Source: Dokdonella sp. (lineage in GTDB: Bacteria > Pseudomonadota > Gammaproteobacteria > Xanthomonadales > Rhodanobacteraceae). Taken from it: a stretch of 64,000 nt of DNA. Shown one piece after another: positions 1 through 11,838 of the stretch. The stretch lies in contig JAHCAR010000001.1 in NCBI GenBank assembly GCA_019634795.1, positions 372,001-436,000 on the forward strand, read 5' to 3'. Positions within the stretch are counted from its first letter, which is position 1; each line of letters starts with the position of its first letter. A model generated the notes under the pieces. That model saw only the letters and a program-made list of their open reading frames with translations, was not told the origin of the DNA and made no database searches. The position numbers were made by a program, and so were the translations under genes.

Positions 1-24
1 ATCCGGCCGGATGAACGGTTTCAA

Positions 25-100
<76 letters not shown>

Positions 101-104
101 ACAT

Positions 105-130
105 GAAAGCCCGGCTTAGGCCGGGCTTTC
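105..130 (+). terminator. Rho-independent-type terminator after tRNA-Ala
   Basis: A perfect 11-bp stem (GAAAGCCCGGC / GCCGGGCTTTC) closes a TTAG loop directly after the tRNA 3' end. The descending arm ends in CTTTC followed by TTGTG, which acts as the short U-rich tail. On the other strand it could also stop transcription of the M48 peptidase gene, whose stop codon lies 22 nt away. Confidence 0.8.
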
Positions 131-151
131 TTGTGCTTCTCGCCCAGGCGC

Positions 152-2026
152 TCAAGACGGCGCGGGCGCGCCGCGCAGCCGGGTACCCCGGATCAGGCGC
201 AGCTTGCGGCGAAACCGGTAGTACTGGCCATCGGTGCAGATGACGAGAGTCTGGCCGGGCAAGGAAACCTCGCGCTGGATCCGGTCCTGCAGTATTCCAC
301 CGCCCGGTTTGGTCCAGAACCGGTACCAGGGTTTGATCGAGAAGGCCAGCAGGAACAACGGCTGCTCCGGAAAATGCCGCATCGGCTTGCGCGCCAGCCA
401 GACCTTGCGTGCGCCGAGTCCGGTCACCTGCTCGTGCAGCCGTGCTGCTGTTTCGGCGTCGAGCCCATGGGCCACAAGTCGGTCGCCCAGCGTTATGCCT
501 TGTCTTTCAGCCTCTGCTGCATCGAGCCGTTGTTGCCGGTCCCAGGCAACTTCGTGGGCCGCGCTGGCCTTGTCTTCGAGACCACGCGCGTGGAAGAAAT
601 CACGCAGGGCGACATGTCCCGGAACGATCGCCTCATCATCGAGTGCAATGGCCTTTTCTACCAGGGCGATACCTGCCTCATCGTCGTTGGCCAGCAGCCG
701 TGCTCCCAGCCAATAGTTGAGCCCGGCGTGATCGGGCGCGGCCGCAAGGCGGTCGCGCAGGATAGCGATGGCGGCGTCGCGTCCCTGCCCGTAGGCCTCC
801 TCGAGATTGGCCCGTTCGATGACTTCCTCAACCGTCAGCGAACCTGCGCTTTCGGGCTTGCTCAAGGTCCAGAGACGGTTGCGCGCGGTCGAGGCTTCCG
901 AATAGCGCCGTCTCCAGTCCTCGCTGATCTGGAACTGCCAGCGGTCGTCCAGCTTGGCTATCAGCGGGTCACGCAGGTCGCCGAGCAGAAAGTCGGCACT
1001 GGCGCCGGACTGCGGAGAATTGAATTTCGCATCGGCGCCGATGGCGCGCAGGCGATCGACCAGGCCCGGATGCGTATCGGTGGAGTCAGTGGGCTGTGCC
1101 AGAGCGTCGCTGGTCCAACGCGTGATTTCCTCCGCGCCGAGTTCTGTCGTCAATGCGCCGCCCAGGGTTGCATGAGGCGAAAAGGACGGCTGCGGCGTGG
1201 TGTCGGCTTTGGCATACACCTGAGGCCAAAAATTATTTGCGAGATAACGGCCAACGACGGCGGTCGTGGTCAGCGCTTCCGCCAGAGTTTCAGGCGAAGT
1301 CGCGCGAGCGGCCGCGGCATCCGCTTCGTACTCGTTGGCTCGAGCCAGCGGAAAACTGTAGGCATTGAATCGCGGCACATACCATTCGAAGAATCGACGG
1401 AACAGCACCATGCCGCTGCTGCGCGTAGGTTCCAGTTCATCGAGCAGCTGCGACCAGATCCGCCGCAACCGGTAAAGCCAGTTCCCGAATCGCGCATGCC
1501 CTCCGGCCAGATGGCCGAATTCATGGGCCAGGATGGCGTCGAGTTGCCGCGGCGATACACTTTTCAGCAGCGGCATGCCGAGCAGCAAATAGTTCGCATG
1601 CCAGCCCACAGGTCCGAGCCGCGGGACCTGGACCACGCCTGCATTGAACTCGTCGGTAATCAGCACGCGGTGAAATCGCGGCGCACGCAGCTTGCGTCGC
1701 AGCTTGTCGAGACGGTCGAACAGGGCCGGCGCGGAGCGACGGGTCACGGCAAGGCCGGGCGGCGCATTGATGTCGACCCAACACGAGCGCACTACCAGCC
1801 AGACGAACGGTGCAGTGACGAATAGCAGCTTCAGTCCCAGCGCCTTGAGGTAGATGACGGAAAGCACCGACGCCGCCAAAAGCAACAACAGCAGGACGAG
1901 CATGCCCGCCAGATAGCCGTAACCGAGCAGGGCGAAGCCCAGCACGCGCAGCCGGTAGAGCCGGGGGTGCACTTTCGAGTAGGCATCGAGGCGAGCAACC
2001 CGCTCGTCGAACTGTTTCCGATCCAT
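152..2026 (-). CDS. M48-family membrane zinc metallopeptidase with C-terminal TPR-like region
   Basis: A 624-residue protein. Residues 27-80 hold two hydrophobic segments, so the enzyme is anchored in the inner membrane. The zinc-binding HEFGH motif lies at residues 168-172, inside LDAILAHEFGHLAGGH, and a downstream NEYEAD motif supplies the third ligand, as in M48 (HtpX/Ste24-like) gluzincins. The C-terminal 200 residues are helical and TPR-like (for example GLNYWLGARLLANDDEAGIA). I start at the internal ATG of MDRKQFDERVARL; the in-frame codons upstream encode nothing conserved. M48 membrane proteases usually serve protein quality control or processing at the envelope; the substrate is unknown. 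The neighbouring genes on this strand do not form an obvious pathway with it. Confidence 0.88.
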   Translation of the reverse strand: MDRKQFDERVARLDAYSKVHPRLYRLRVLGFALLGYGYLAGMLVLLLLLLAASVLSVIYLKALGLKLLFVTAPFVWLVVRSCWVDINAPPGLAVTRRSAPALFDRLDKLRRKLRAPRFHRVLITDEFNAGVVQVPRLGPVGWHANYLLLGMPLLKSVSPRQLDAILAHEFGHLAGGHARFGNWLYRLRRIWSQLLDELEPTRSSGMVLFRRFFEWYVPRFNAYSFPLARANEYEADAAAARATSPETLAEALTTTAVVGRYLANNFWPQVYAKADTTPQPSFSPHATLGGALTTELGAEEITRWTSDALAQPTDSTDTHPGLVDRLRAIGADAKFNSPQSGASADFLLGDLRDPLIAKLDDRWQFQISEDWRRRYSEASTARNRLWTLSKPESAGSLTVEEVIERANLEEAYGQGRDAAIAILRDRLAAAPDHAGLNYWLGARLLANDDEAGIALVEKAIALDDEAIVPGHVALRDFFHARGLEDKASAAHEVAWDRQQRLDAAEAERQGITLGDRLVAHGLDAETAARLHEQVTGLGARKVWLARKPMRHFPEQPLFLLAFSIKPWYRFWTKPGGGILQDRIQREVSLPGQTLVICTDGQYYRFRRKLRLIRGTRLRGAPAPS

Positions 2027-2140
2027 GAAAACCCCGGACGCTGCAATGACCGGCTGCAATTTTGGCAAATGTCGTGGCAGCTGAACAGTCGTCCAGCCGC
2101 ACCGCATGATGGCGCGCGATCCCTATTCAATCGCTGTTGA

Positions 2141-2341
2141 TCAGGACTCTTCGGGAATCAGCAGCCAGAGGATCAGGTAGACGAGGATGCCGGGAAATGC
2201 GGCCGAGATCACCGAGACGATCACGAACAGCACTCGAACGAGGGTCGAGTTCCAGCCGAAGCGGCGCGCGATGCCGCCCATGACGCCGGCCAGCACGCGG
2301 TCGCTGCGTGAGCGGGAAAGGGTTCGCGGTGTGGTGGACAT
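2141..2341 (-). CDS. PspC-domain small membrane protein
   Basis: A 66-residue protein that is almost entirely one PspC domain. A basic N-terminus (TLSRSRSDRVLAGVMGGIARRFGW) is followed by a hydrophobic segment, LFVIVSVISAAFPGILVYLI, ending LWLLIPEES. The motif 'GVMGGIARRFGW' is the family signature. PspC proteins sit in the inner membrane; in enterobacteria PspC helps sense membrane stress and releases PspA. No pspA or pspB is nearby, so here it is a stand-alone copy of the kind frequent in other bacteria. The length suits a single-domain protein. Confidence 0.88.
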   Translation of the reverse strand: MSTTPRTLSRSRSDRVLAGVMGGIARRFGWNSTLVRVLFVIVSVISAAFPGILVYLILWLLIPEES

Positions 2342-2514
2342 GGGGCTGTGCTCGTTGCCGTAAGGTATGCGGACAGTTTAATGGCCCAAACATGAAGGAT
2401 GGCTCGCCGTCGCGCTCCGGATAGCGGCGGGGCCATGCGCAGAGCTCGCGTAAGCGCCCGATCCATATATTTGGCCGACGCTTCCTGGGCGCAACCGATC
2501 ATGTTCCACGGCGC

Positions 2515-3000
2515 TCACTTGAGCCTGTTCTGCGGCGTCAGTCGCAAGCCGAGTTCATCGGTGGAGGAGAAACCCCGACGCATATAAAGCGAGCGCGAGC
2601 GTGGGCCGGAATGAAGCAGCACGCGCCCGGCGCCGAGCTTCTGCAGGTGGCCGATACAGGCGTTGAGCAGGGTCGCCCCGCCGCCGACACCGCGGAATTT
2701 CGGTTCGACGAACAGAGCCCACACATAACCGATGCGCCGAGCTTCGACGCGCAGGAGAGGCGGAAACCGGCGCTCGACGAGATGGCAACAGGCGCTACCG
2801 ATGGCAAGACCGGCGTTGACCAGCACGAATCCGGCCAATCCACGCCGTTGCCGGGCCTCGGCAATGAACGCGGCGAATTCACCGCGCCAGTCTTCCGCCA
2901 TGTCAGCCTCCGACACGCCCAGTTCGAGCCAGTGTTGCCGATAGAAGGCGGCGAGCATCGCATCGTCTTCGGGTGTCGCTTCTCGAACGGCAAAGGCCAT
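2515..3000 (-). CDS. GNAT-family N-acetyltransferase
   Basis: A 161-residue single-domain protein. The N-terminus FAVREATPEDDAMLAAFY is a typical GNAT beta1-alpha1 start. The acetyl-CoA-binding motif A is visible as VEPKFRGVGGGATLLNACI (R/Q-x-x-G-x-G/A variant 'RGVGGG'), followed by a C-terminal YMRRGF element (LYMRRGFSSTDELGLRL) that closes the fold. The acceptor substrate cannot be told from the sequence. It ends 14 nt before the downstream gene boundary region and lies just after the small zinc-ribbon gene on the same strand (gap 13 nt between 3000 and 3014), so the two may be cotranscribed. Confidence 0.85.
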   Translation of the reverse strand: MAFAVREATPEDDAMLAAFYRQHWLELGVSEADMAEDWRGEFAAFIAEARQRRGLAGFVLVNAGLAIGSACCHLVERRFPPLLRVEARRIGYVWALFVEPKFRGVGGGATLLNACIGHLQKLGAGRVLLHSGPRSRSLYMRRGFSSTDELGLRLTPQNRLK

Positions 3001-3013
3001 CAGGGTCTCGGGA

Positions 3014-3217
3014 TCAGGAGATGAAGAGATCGAAAATGCTCGAGAGCTGGCTGCGATCGGCCTTGTAGAACTCGGTCAGCCTGCAGCGCGTGCATGTCAC
3101 GCTGGTGAACTTGCGTCCCTCCACGTCGAACAGCTTGCCGAGCAGACCTCCGGCAACGTGCATTTCGCCGACTTCATAGCTGCTATTCCCGCACTTCACG
3201 CACTGGAAATCTGCCAT
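3014..3217 (-). CDS. Small zinc-ribbon protein (pfam09855-like, DUF2082)
   Basis: A 67-residue protein with two cysteine pairs: CVKC near the N-terminus (MADFQCVKCGNSSYEVGE) and CTRC near residue 45 (SVTCTRCRLTEFYKAD). This is the arrangement of the short 'nucleic-acid-binding Zn-ribbon' family. The start is fixed by GGAGG five bases before the ATG of MADFQ; an ATG four codons upstream actually contains that Shine-Dalgarno sequence and is rejected. The final residues (SQLSSIFDLFIS) are also typical for the family. Function unknown. It is followed on the same strand by the GNAT gene. Confidence 0.85.
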   Translation of the reverse strand: MADFQCVKCGNSSYEVGEMHVAGGLLGKLFDVEGRKFTSVTCTRCRLTEFYKADRSQLSSIFDLFIS

Positions 3218-3409
3218 GGGATCCTCCATCCACCAATCGGAAAATGTGTCCGGGCTTCATTCTCTCAGGATCGACCAGGGTCGTCGTCCATCCACCGTCA
3301 CGCTGTCATCGAAGCGGAGCGATCAAGCGATCCGTCATGTGCCGTACAAACCGACGACGTCGCGAACCTGCGATTCGATGCAACTCGCGGACGGCGCTGC
3401 GAATGCCGT

Positions 3410-4033
3410 TCAGCTCTCGTCGGATGTCGTTCCTGCCGAGCCATCTGCAGGCCCTTTATCGAAACTGTTGCGAATGCGTTCCAGTCCCTGCCGGTAGGCC
3501 TCGGCGTCGCCGAATTCGAAGAAGCGGGGGTAGCGCTCGTGAGCCGCCACGATACGGCGGGCGTGCTTGATCGGACACCAGTACTGTTCGGTCCTCGCCG
3601 CCACCTCGCGCAGATAGGCGGCAACCCCGTTGCCGTAGGAGCAATAAAAGCAGTTGAAGCGCTCGATGGCGTTCAGATACGGAAGGTCGCCGCGATCGAA
3701 GGCCATGTAGTCGGAACGACGGGCACGCGGAATACCGTAGATCGGAAAGCAGATCCACTGGTAGACAGTGACGAACAGATCCATCAGCAGGAACGGAATG
3801 AATCCCGAATAGATCAACGGGGCGGTCAGGGCGACGCTGATGCGGCTGTGACGCAGGAAGCGCCAGAGTCCGAGACGGGCGAGCCGCTGCCTTTCGAGTA
3901 CTTCGCGGGCGAAGCGGACGCGCTTGTTCTCGATGAGGAACCCGATTTCCTCGCGCTTCTTCGCGAACTCGGCCTGCAGCTCCTCTTCCAGCGCACGCAT
4001 GCGGGCGAGGATTTCATCGATGTTGGCATTCAT
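3410..4033 (-). CDS. Conserved two-TM protein with FNCFYCSYGNG motif, function unknown
   Basis: A 207-residue protein. Residues 1-50 are helical and charged (DEILARMRALEEELQAEFAKKREEI), likely a coiled coil. A hydrophobic region follows (SVALTAPLIYSGFIPFLLMD and LFVTVYQWICFPIYGI), suggesting one or two membrane segments. The conserved-looking core has paired cysteines in ERFNCFYCSYGNGVAAYLRE and a later WCPIKHA, which could bind a metal or form disulfides. The start at MNANIDEI is chosen because GGAGTT precedes it. I recall similar uncharacterised proteins in proteobacteria but cannot name a function. It stands alone between the zinc-ribbon gene and a divergent lipoprotein gene. Confidence 0.72.
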   Translation of the reverse strand: MNANIDEILARMRALEEELQAEFAKKREEIGFLIENKRVRFAREVLERQRLARLGLWRFLRHSRISVALTAPLIYSGFIPFLLMDLFVTVYQWICFPIYGIPRARRSDYMAFDRGDLPYLNAIERFNCFYCSYGNGVAAYLREVAARTEQYWCPIKHARRIVAAHERYPRFFEFGDAEAYRQGLERIRNSFDKGPADGSAGTTSDES

Positions 4034-4242
4034 TCGAACTCCAGTCGTTTCGAAGCAGCGACACCCCGGCGGGGCCTCGCCAGGCGGCAGGCATGCTGTG
4101 CCGGCAAACCGCCGCAATCAACACGTTCATGGTCGGTGCAACGGCCTGCCGAACCAGCATACGCCGCTTTCGAGACACGGGTCGGCGGCCGCTGCTGGTG
4201 TACGCTATGCGGCACCGGGAAATGTCGCAGGAAGGGTCGGAG

Positions 4243-5400
4243 ATGGTCCGCAAGGGTCTGCTACCAATCGCGGCAATTTGTCTGGTACTGATCGCCTGCA
4301 TGTCCGGCAAGCCTCCTGCGGACTTTCATCCCGAAGCAGCCGCGCAGCCCGATCCCTCCGATCCGCAATGCCCCGATCTCGATGGAAGCTATGACCTAGC
4401 TGGCAGCCCGCTCGCCAAGGCCATAACCGACCGAGCACCACCGGATTCACACGGCCTGCCGATCCTGCTGACCTTCAAGCGGGGCGTGACCTCGACCGAG
4501 GCCTGGTGGGTCGTACCGCGCGACCGCCTGCTGGAGTGGGCCGCGACCGAACGCGAAAGCAATCCTGCAGCCTACGCACGTTGGCGGGATCTCGTCCTGC
4601 GCGGCAAGTTGGCCGGAGAGCGCGCCTGGGACCGTGATGGCTATCGCGACGCCGTCGCCGAACTCGGTCCGCCGGCCCCGGTTTTTGCCGGTATCGTCCG
4701 CTACACCTGCGAAGAGAACTGGATGCGCACGCATCCGCAGCCATCGACCTATCGTGCCGATGCCGATGGGGACAATAGCGAGACGGAAATCTGGTTGGCG
4801 CGCGATCGCAGCGGAGACCTGCTGGTCAAGAATCTCGAATTCAGCCTAAAGGCGTTCCATGTCTGGGGCGATGCCACCAGTTTCCTGCGCACCTCCGGTC
4901 GGGCGAACTGGTCGAGAATCCCCGTGCAGCCACACGCCCCTGCGGAACGCTTGACCGAGGCGGACTTGCCCGAGGCGACAGCGTCCGGGCTCGCGGACGC
5001 ACTGAGTGTGCCGACTTCCTGCAGCGAGATGCCCGCACGACTCGTCGAGCTATCGAACTACATCCTCGGCAATTCGCCAGCCGGCGTCGCCCTGGCTTTT
5101 TTCGGTCCGCTCGAGGAGGAAGAGCAATCGATGAACTCCCCACCGCATTGCCGCGGCCAGATCCTCGAACTCCACTTTTCCGGCGATTCACCCGAGACGC
5201 TGGCCTCGATCGACGGGATCCTGATGGGCGAAACCCTGGTTCGCAGCGTCAGCGTGCTTGTCGGCGATGACGACAAGCCCGGGCTACGCAAGCTCAGAGT
5301 CGTCCTGAAGCAGCGAGACAGGCCGGGCCCGTTGTCCACGTGCAATGCGACGGATGCCCCGGATTCGCTTCGACGTGCATGTCACGCTGCCAAAGGCTAG
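4243..5400 (+). CDS. Predicted lipoprotein, function unknown
   Basis: A 385-residue protein. The N-terminus MVRKGLLPIAAICLVLIAC has a lipobox (LIAC) with the lipidated cysteine at residue 19, so it should sit in the outer or inner membrane facing the periplasm. The rest has several cysteines and many acidic residues but no domain I recognise. The start at 4243 is supported by GGAAGGG and GGAG upstream and by the signal sequence; the reading frame is open further upstream without meaning. Its stop lies 74 nt before the ATG of the next gene, a secreted beta-helix protein on the same strand, so the two may share a transcript. Confidence 0.7.
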   Translation: MVRKGLLPIAAICLVLIACMSGKPPADFHPEAAAQPDPSDPQCPDLDGSYDLAGSPLAKAITDRAPPDSHGLPILLTFKRGVTSTEAWWVVPRDRLLEWAATERESNPAAYARWRDLVLRGKLAGERAWDRDGYRDAVAELGPPAPVFAGIVRYTCEENWMRTHPQPSTYRADADGDNSETEIWLARDRSGDLLVKNLEFSLKAFHVWGDATSFLRTSGRANWSRIPVQPHAPAERLTEADLPEATASGLADALSVPTSCSEMPARLVELSNYILGNSPAGVALAFFGPLEEEEQSMNSPPHCRGQILELHFSGDSPETLASIDGILMGETLVRSVSVLVGDDDKPGLRKLRVVLKQRDRPGPLSTCNATDAPDSLRRACHAAKG

Positions 5401-5474
5401 GCAAATCGATGCCCGGGGGCGGTTCGACGGTCCTTGGGGAGGGTCCCAACGTATCCGACTCGGAGGCAAGCAGC

Positions 5475-6770
5475 ATGATCCCCATGCTTTCGGCTGAAAG
5501 GTTCGGCCGGCTGGCCGGAACATTCCTGATTCTCTGCGCTGCCCGGTGCGGAAGCGTCCTTGCCAACGATGTGCCGGTCGCCGATACCGGCGCGCTGATT
5601 GCGGCGATCAACGCCGCCGCACCGGGCGACCGCATCCTGCTCGCCGCCGGCACCTACCAGGTCAACGTCAACCTCAATTGCACGGCGGCCGGCACGGCCG
5701 CCCAGCCGATCGAGGTGCGCGCGCCCACGCCTCGCTCGGTCCTGATCCGGTTCGCCAATGCCAGTGGCGTCACCGAAGGCTTCAAGGTCAGCGCGCCGCA
5801 CTGGCATTTCGAGGGGCTCGATATCGAAGGCGCCTGCGCCAGCGACTCCGACTGCGAACACGCCTTCCATCTCACCGGCAATGCCGACTTCACGATCCTG
5901 CGCGACAACCGGGTGCGCGATTTCAATGCGCAGCTGAAAAGCAACACGGCGTCGCCGGGGAGCGGGCTTTTCCCCGATGACGTGCTGATCGAGCGCAATG
6001 CCTTCTACGACACGCGCGGCCGCAACACCTCCAATCCGGTGACCAAGCTCGACGTGGTCGGAGGCCGCCGCTGGATCGTGCGCGCCAACACGATCCACGA
6101 CTACCAGAAGCTCGGTGGCGACACGGTCAGCTATGCCGCCTTCCTCAAGGGCAACTCGCGCGACGGCCTGTTCGAGCGCAACCTGGTCATCTGCCAGCGC
6201 GACTTCAGCGGCGGCGTGCGTCTCGGGCTGAGCTTCGGCGGTGGCGGCAGTTCGCCGGGAGGCATCTGCGAAGACGGCAGCTGCACGCCCGAACACCAGA
6301 ACGGGGTCATGCGCAACAACCTGATCCTGCACTGCCCCGATGTCGGCATCTACCTCAACAGTGCGGCCGGCTCACGCCTCGAGCACAACACGCTGTACGA
6401 CACCTCGGGGATCGATGTGCGCTTTCCTGCATCGACGGCCGAGGTCCGCAACAATCTGCTCGGTGGCCAGATCCGCAACCGCGATGGCGGCACGAGCACG
6501 CAAACCGGAAACCTGTCGCAGGTCGCGCTGGACAGCTTCGCCAACTGGTTCGTCGATCCCGCGCAGGCCGACTTCCGCCTCGTCGATGGCACGGCCTTCG
6601 TCGACCAGGGCGTCGCCGCGCCGCTGGTGCTGGACGATTTCTGCGGCAACGACCGCAACGACGGCGCACGCGACATCGGCGCGCTCGAATACGACGCGGA
6701 CTTCGCCTGCATCACGACCACCGGCGGCGGCCTCGGGGAATCCATCTTTGTCGACGGCTTCGATCCCTGA
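5475..6770 (+). CDS. Secreted right-handed beta-helix protein with IFVDGFDP C-terminus
   Basis: A 431-residue exported protein. A signal peptide (RFGRLAGTFLILCAARCGSV, then LANDVPVAD) is followed by repeated PbH1-like rungs such as DVLIERNAFYDTRGRNT, RWIVRANTIHDYQKL, GVMRNNLILHCPDVGIYLN and RLEHNTLYDTSGI, the pattern of right-handed parallel beta-helix proteins (chondroitinase B / pectate lyase class). The domain ends with DDFCGNDRNDGARDIGALEY, the usual closing motif of such helices. The last residues, ESIFVDGFDP, carry the C-terminal motif shared by seven other proteins here. GGAGG lies eight bases before the chosen ATG. No catalytic residues of a known lyase are evident, so it may bind or cut polysaccharide, or be structural. 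Confidence 0.82.
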   Translation: MIPMLSAERFGRLAGTFLILCAARCGSVLANDVPVADTGALIAAINAAAPGDRILLAAGTYQVNVNLNCTAAGTAAQPIEVRAPTPRSVLIRFANASGVTEGFKVSAPHWHFEGLDIEGACASDSDCEHAFHLTGNADFTILRDNRVRDFNAQLKSNTASPGSGLFPDDVLIERNAFYDTRGRNTSNPVTKLDVVGGRRWIVRANTIHDYQKLGGDTVSYAAFLKGNSRDGLFERNLVICQRDFSGGVRLGLSFGGGGSSPGGICEDGSCTPEHQNGVMRNNLILHCPDVGIYLNSAAGSRLEHNTLYDTSGIDVRFPASTAEVRNNLLGGQIRNRDGGTSTQTGNLSQVALDSFANWFVDPAQADFRLVDGTAFVDQGVAAPLVLDDFCGNDRNDGARDIGALEYDADFACITTTGGGLGESIFVDGFDP

Positions 6771-6784
6771 TCGTGCGCAAGTTT

Positions 6785-6830
6785 CCGGACCCGTCATGCA
6801 GAGCAATCGACCCGGTCCGGACGGGTCCGG
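6785..6830. terminator. Long hairpin between convergent genes
   Basis: An 11-bp perfect inverted repeat, CCGGACCCGTC / GACGGGTCCGG, with a 24-nt loop lies between the convergent beta-helix gene and katG. There is no clear T-run on either side, so its action as a bidirectional terminator is an inference from position and stem strength. Confidence 0.45.
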
Positions 6831-6882
6831 TACCGGGTCGAATGGACAAGGGACGTGAGCCTGCGGCACCGCCCCAAGGCGA

Positions 6883-9652
<2,770 letters not shown>

Positions 9653-11011
9653 ATGACGCGCGACCAGGTACCCACGTTGCAGGAATTCGTCGAAGGTCTG
9701 GAAAAGCGGAATCCGGGCCAGCCCGAGTTCATCCAGGCGGTCAAGGAAGTCGCCGAAACCGTACTCGAGCATATCCGCGCAAATCCGAAATACCACAAGC
9801 ACCAGATCCTCGAACGCCTGGCCGAACCGGATCGGGTGATCTCCTTCCGGGTCTGCTGGCACGACGACGAAGGCAACGTGCGCGTCAACCGCGGCTACCG
9901 GATCCAGAACAACAATGCGATCGGCCCGTACAAGGGCGGTATCCGCTTCCATCCCACCGTCAACCAGGGCGTGCTGAAGTTCCTCGCCTTCGAGCAGACC
10001 TTCAAGAACGCGCTGACCGGATTGCCGATGGGCGGCGCCAAGGGCGGTGCCAACCTTGATCCGAAAGGCAAGTCCGATGCCGAGATCATGCGTTTCTGCC
10101 AGTCGTTCATGAGCGAGTTGTACCGCCATCTCGGCGAAGACACCGACATACCAGCCGGCGACATCGGCGTCGGCGGGCGCGAAATCGGCTACATGTTCGG
10201 CCAGTACAAGCGCATCACCAACCGCTATGTCGGCGTGCTGACCGGCAAGGGCATGGAGTTCGGCGGCAGCCCGATCCGCATCGAGGCGACCGGCTACGGC
10301 GCGGTCTACTTCATGGAAGACATGCTCAAGCGCATCGGCGAAACCGTGGAAGGTCGGACCTGCCTGGTGTCGGGTTCCGGCAACGTTGCCCAGCACGCAG
10401 TGGAAAAGATTCTCGCCCTCGGCGGCAAACCGGTCACGCTGAGCGACTCCGACGGCTTCATCTACGACAAGTCAGGCATCACCACCGAAAAGCTCGCCTA
10501 CATCAAGGAGCTCAAGAACAAGCGCCGCGGCCGCATCGAGGATTACGCGAAGGAATTCGGTGCCGAATACCATGCCGGCAAGCGCCCGTGGTCGGTGCCC
10601 GGTGAACTCGCCTTTCCCTGCGCGACACAGAACGAGATCACCGGCGAGGATGCCGGCGTGATGCTCAAGAACGGTGTGGTCGCGGTCTCCGAAGGGGCCA
10701 ACATGCCCTCGACGCTCGATGCGGTCAGGCTGTTCCAGGGCGCGCGCATCATGTTCGCGCCGGGCAAGGCGGCAAATGCTGGCGGAGTGGCCGTCTCCGG
10801 CCTCGAAATGAGCCAGAACTCGGCCCGGATCACCTGGAAGGAAGCGGAACTGCAGCGCCTCCTGCGCGACATCATGCAGGAGATCCACGATCGCTGTCAG
10901 CGCTATGGCGGCGTCGCCGGGGACGACAAGTACATCGACTACGTCAAGGGCGCCAACATCGCCGGTTTCGTCAAGGTCGCCGATGCGATGATCGCCCAGG
11001 GCGTGGTCTAG
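9653..11011 (+). CDS. gdhA: NADP-type glutamate dehydrogenase
   Basis: A 452-residue enzyme that reversibly aminates 2-oxoglutarate to glutamate, close in length to E. coli GdhA (447). The glutamate-binding region reads GPYKGGIRFHPTVN and the catalytic lysine lies in LTGLPMGGAKGGANLDP. The coenzyme-binding Rossmann motif is GRTCLVSGSGNVAQHAVEK, and the hexameric-type C-terminus ends VKVADAMIAQGVV. The start is supported by GGGGAGATC before the ATG. It stands alone and is divergent from katG. The gene gives the cell an ammonia-assimilation route besides GS-GOGAT. Confidence 0.97.
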   Translation: MTRDQVPTLQEFVEGLEKRNPGQPEFIQAVKEVAETVLEHIRANPKYHKHQILERLAEPDRVISFRVCWHDDEGNVRVNRGYRIQNNNAIGPYKGGIRFHPTVNQGVLKFLAFEQTFKNALTGLPMGGAKGGANLDPKGKSDAEIMRFCQSFMSELYRHLGEDTDIPAGDIGVGGREIGYMFGQYKRITNRYVGVLTGKGMEFGGSPIRIEATGYGAVYFMEDMLKRIGETVEGRTCLVSGSGNVAQHAVEKILALGGKPVTLSDSDGFIYDKSGITTEKLAYIKELKNKRRGRIEDYAKEFGAEYHAGKRPWSVPGELAFPCATQNEITGEDAGVMLKNGVVAVSEGANMPSTLDAVRLFQGARIMFAPGKAANAGGVAVSGLEMSQNSARITWKEAELQRLLRDIMQEIHDRCQRYGGVAGDDKYIDYVKGANIAGFVKVADAMIAQGVV

Positions 11012-11024
11012 ACTCCTCTCCATA

Positions 11025-11063
11025 GGAAAAAACGTGGACATCGCGATTCGGCGATGCCCACGT
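11025..11063 (-). terminator. Rho-independent terminator of the PA2169-type gene
   Basis: Two 6-bp helices separated by one A-C mismatch (ACGTGG-a-CATCGC pairing with GCGATG-c-CCACGT) close a 6-nt loop. On the minus strand the hairpin is followed at once by six T residues (11032-11027). This is a good intrinsic terminator for the gene ending at 11155; on the plus strand it also lies just after gdhA and could act in both directions. Confidence 0.75.
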
Positions 11064-11154
11064 CTGCTGGTCAGGTTTCACGTTCGGAGCCTTGCGAACG
11101 TAGCGGCTGTCGATATCGGAACCGCGCCTGGCGGCGCCGGAGATCAGCAAGCGA

Positions 11155-11631
11155 TCAGTGCCGGGCCTCCATGGCCCACTTGCGATCGCGCAAGGTATCA
11201 TGGTGCGCCTGCACGGTCGGCAGGTAGCTGCGCAGCGATTCCTTCAGTTCCTTCGGCGCGGATTCGCTCTTGATCACGTCGTGGAAGGCTTCCATGAGCT
11301 GGTCTTCGCCCTTCTCGAGTTCGCTGACATAGCCGTAGTCACTGCGCTCGCGACCCATGCTCTTGCGCACATCGTCATAGATTTCACGGAGTGCGCCGCG
11401 GAAAGTTCCGGCCTCGGCCGGTCGCGCGCCTTCCGCCCGGACCTCCTTCGCCATCGAGCCGACCAGGCCGTTCTTGGAACTTGCCATGTGGTCGAAGAGC
11501 TTGCGCAGATCCGGATTGTCCACCGCCTTGGCAGCATCCGAATAGAAGTTCGCACTGTCGCGCGTCGCTTCGATCAGGTCGTTGAGGGTTCCGATTTTCT
11601 TGATGCGGATTTCGTTCTGGTTGGTCGTCAT
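11155..11631 (-). CDS. PA2169-type four-helix-bundle protein (DUF2383)
   Basis: A 158-residue all-helical protein. The sequence (EIRIKKIGTLNDLIEATRDS then DSANFYSDAAKAVDNPDLRK) and the regular spacing of acidic and histidine residues (LFDHMASSKN, LMEAFHDVIKSE, TVQAHHDTLRDR) match the ferritin-like PA2169 family, DUF2383. Members are often found beside stress genes, but no enzymatic role is established. The start MTTNQNE is set by GAGGAG seven bases upstream; the ATG eight codons earlier (MANQRSN) is rejected because the Shine-Dalgarno sequence lies inside it. An intrinsic terminator follows at 11025-11063. Confidence 0.85.
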   Translation of the reverse strand: MTTNQNEIRIKKIGTLNDLIEATRDSANFYSDAAKAVDNPDLRKLFDHMASSKNGLVGSMAKEVRAEGARPAEAGTFRGALREIYDDVRKSMGRERSDYGYVSELEKGEDQLMEAFHDVIKSESAPKELKESLRSYLPTVQAHHDTLRDRKWAMEARH

Positions 11632-11838
11632 TGGATTGCTCCTCTGATTGGCCACGGATTCACACTGCGAGATGATCGTTTTCGTGGAAGGTGGACGCTG
11701 GATTGCACTGGCAGCGTCCCAAGGCTACAGGAGCGGCAGTGAATGCGGCGTGACCCGGATCCGCAAGTTTCACCACTTGTATCTTTTGTCTCGAGTCTGC
11801 GACGAACTCACCAATGGATCGAGCGGTGTCGCCGGGGC

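Noticed and set aside
131-1825. A 564-codon plus-strand frame opposite the M48 peptidase
   Set aside because: The opposite strand encodes a clear HEFGH metallopeptidase; this frame has no family features.
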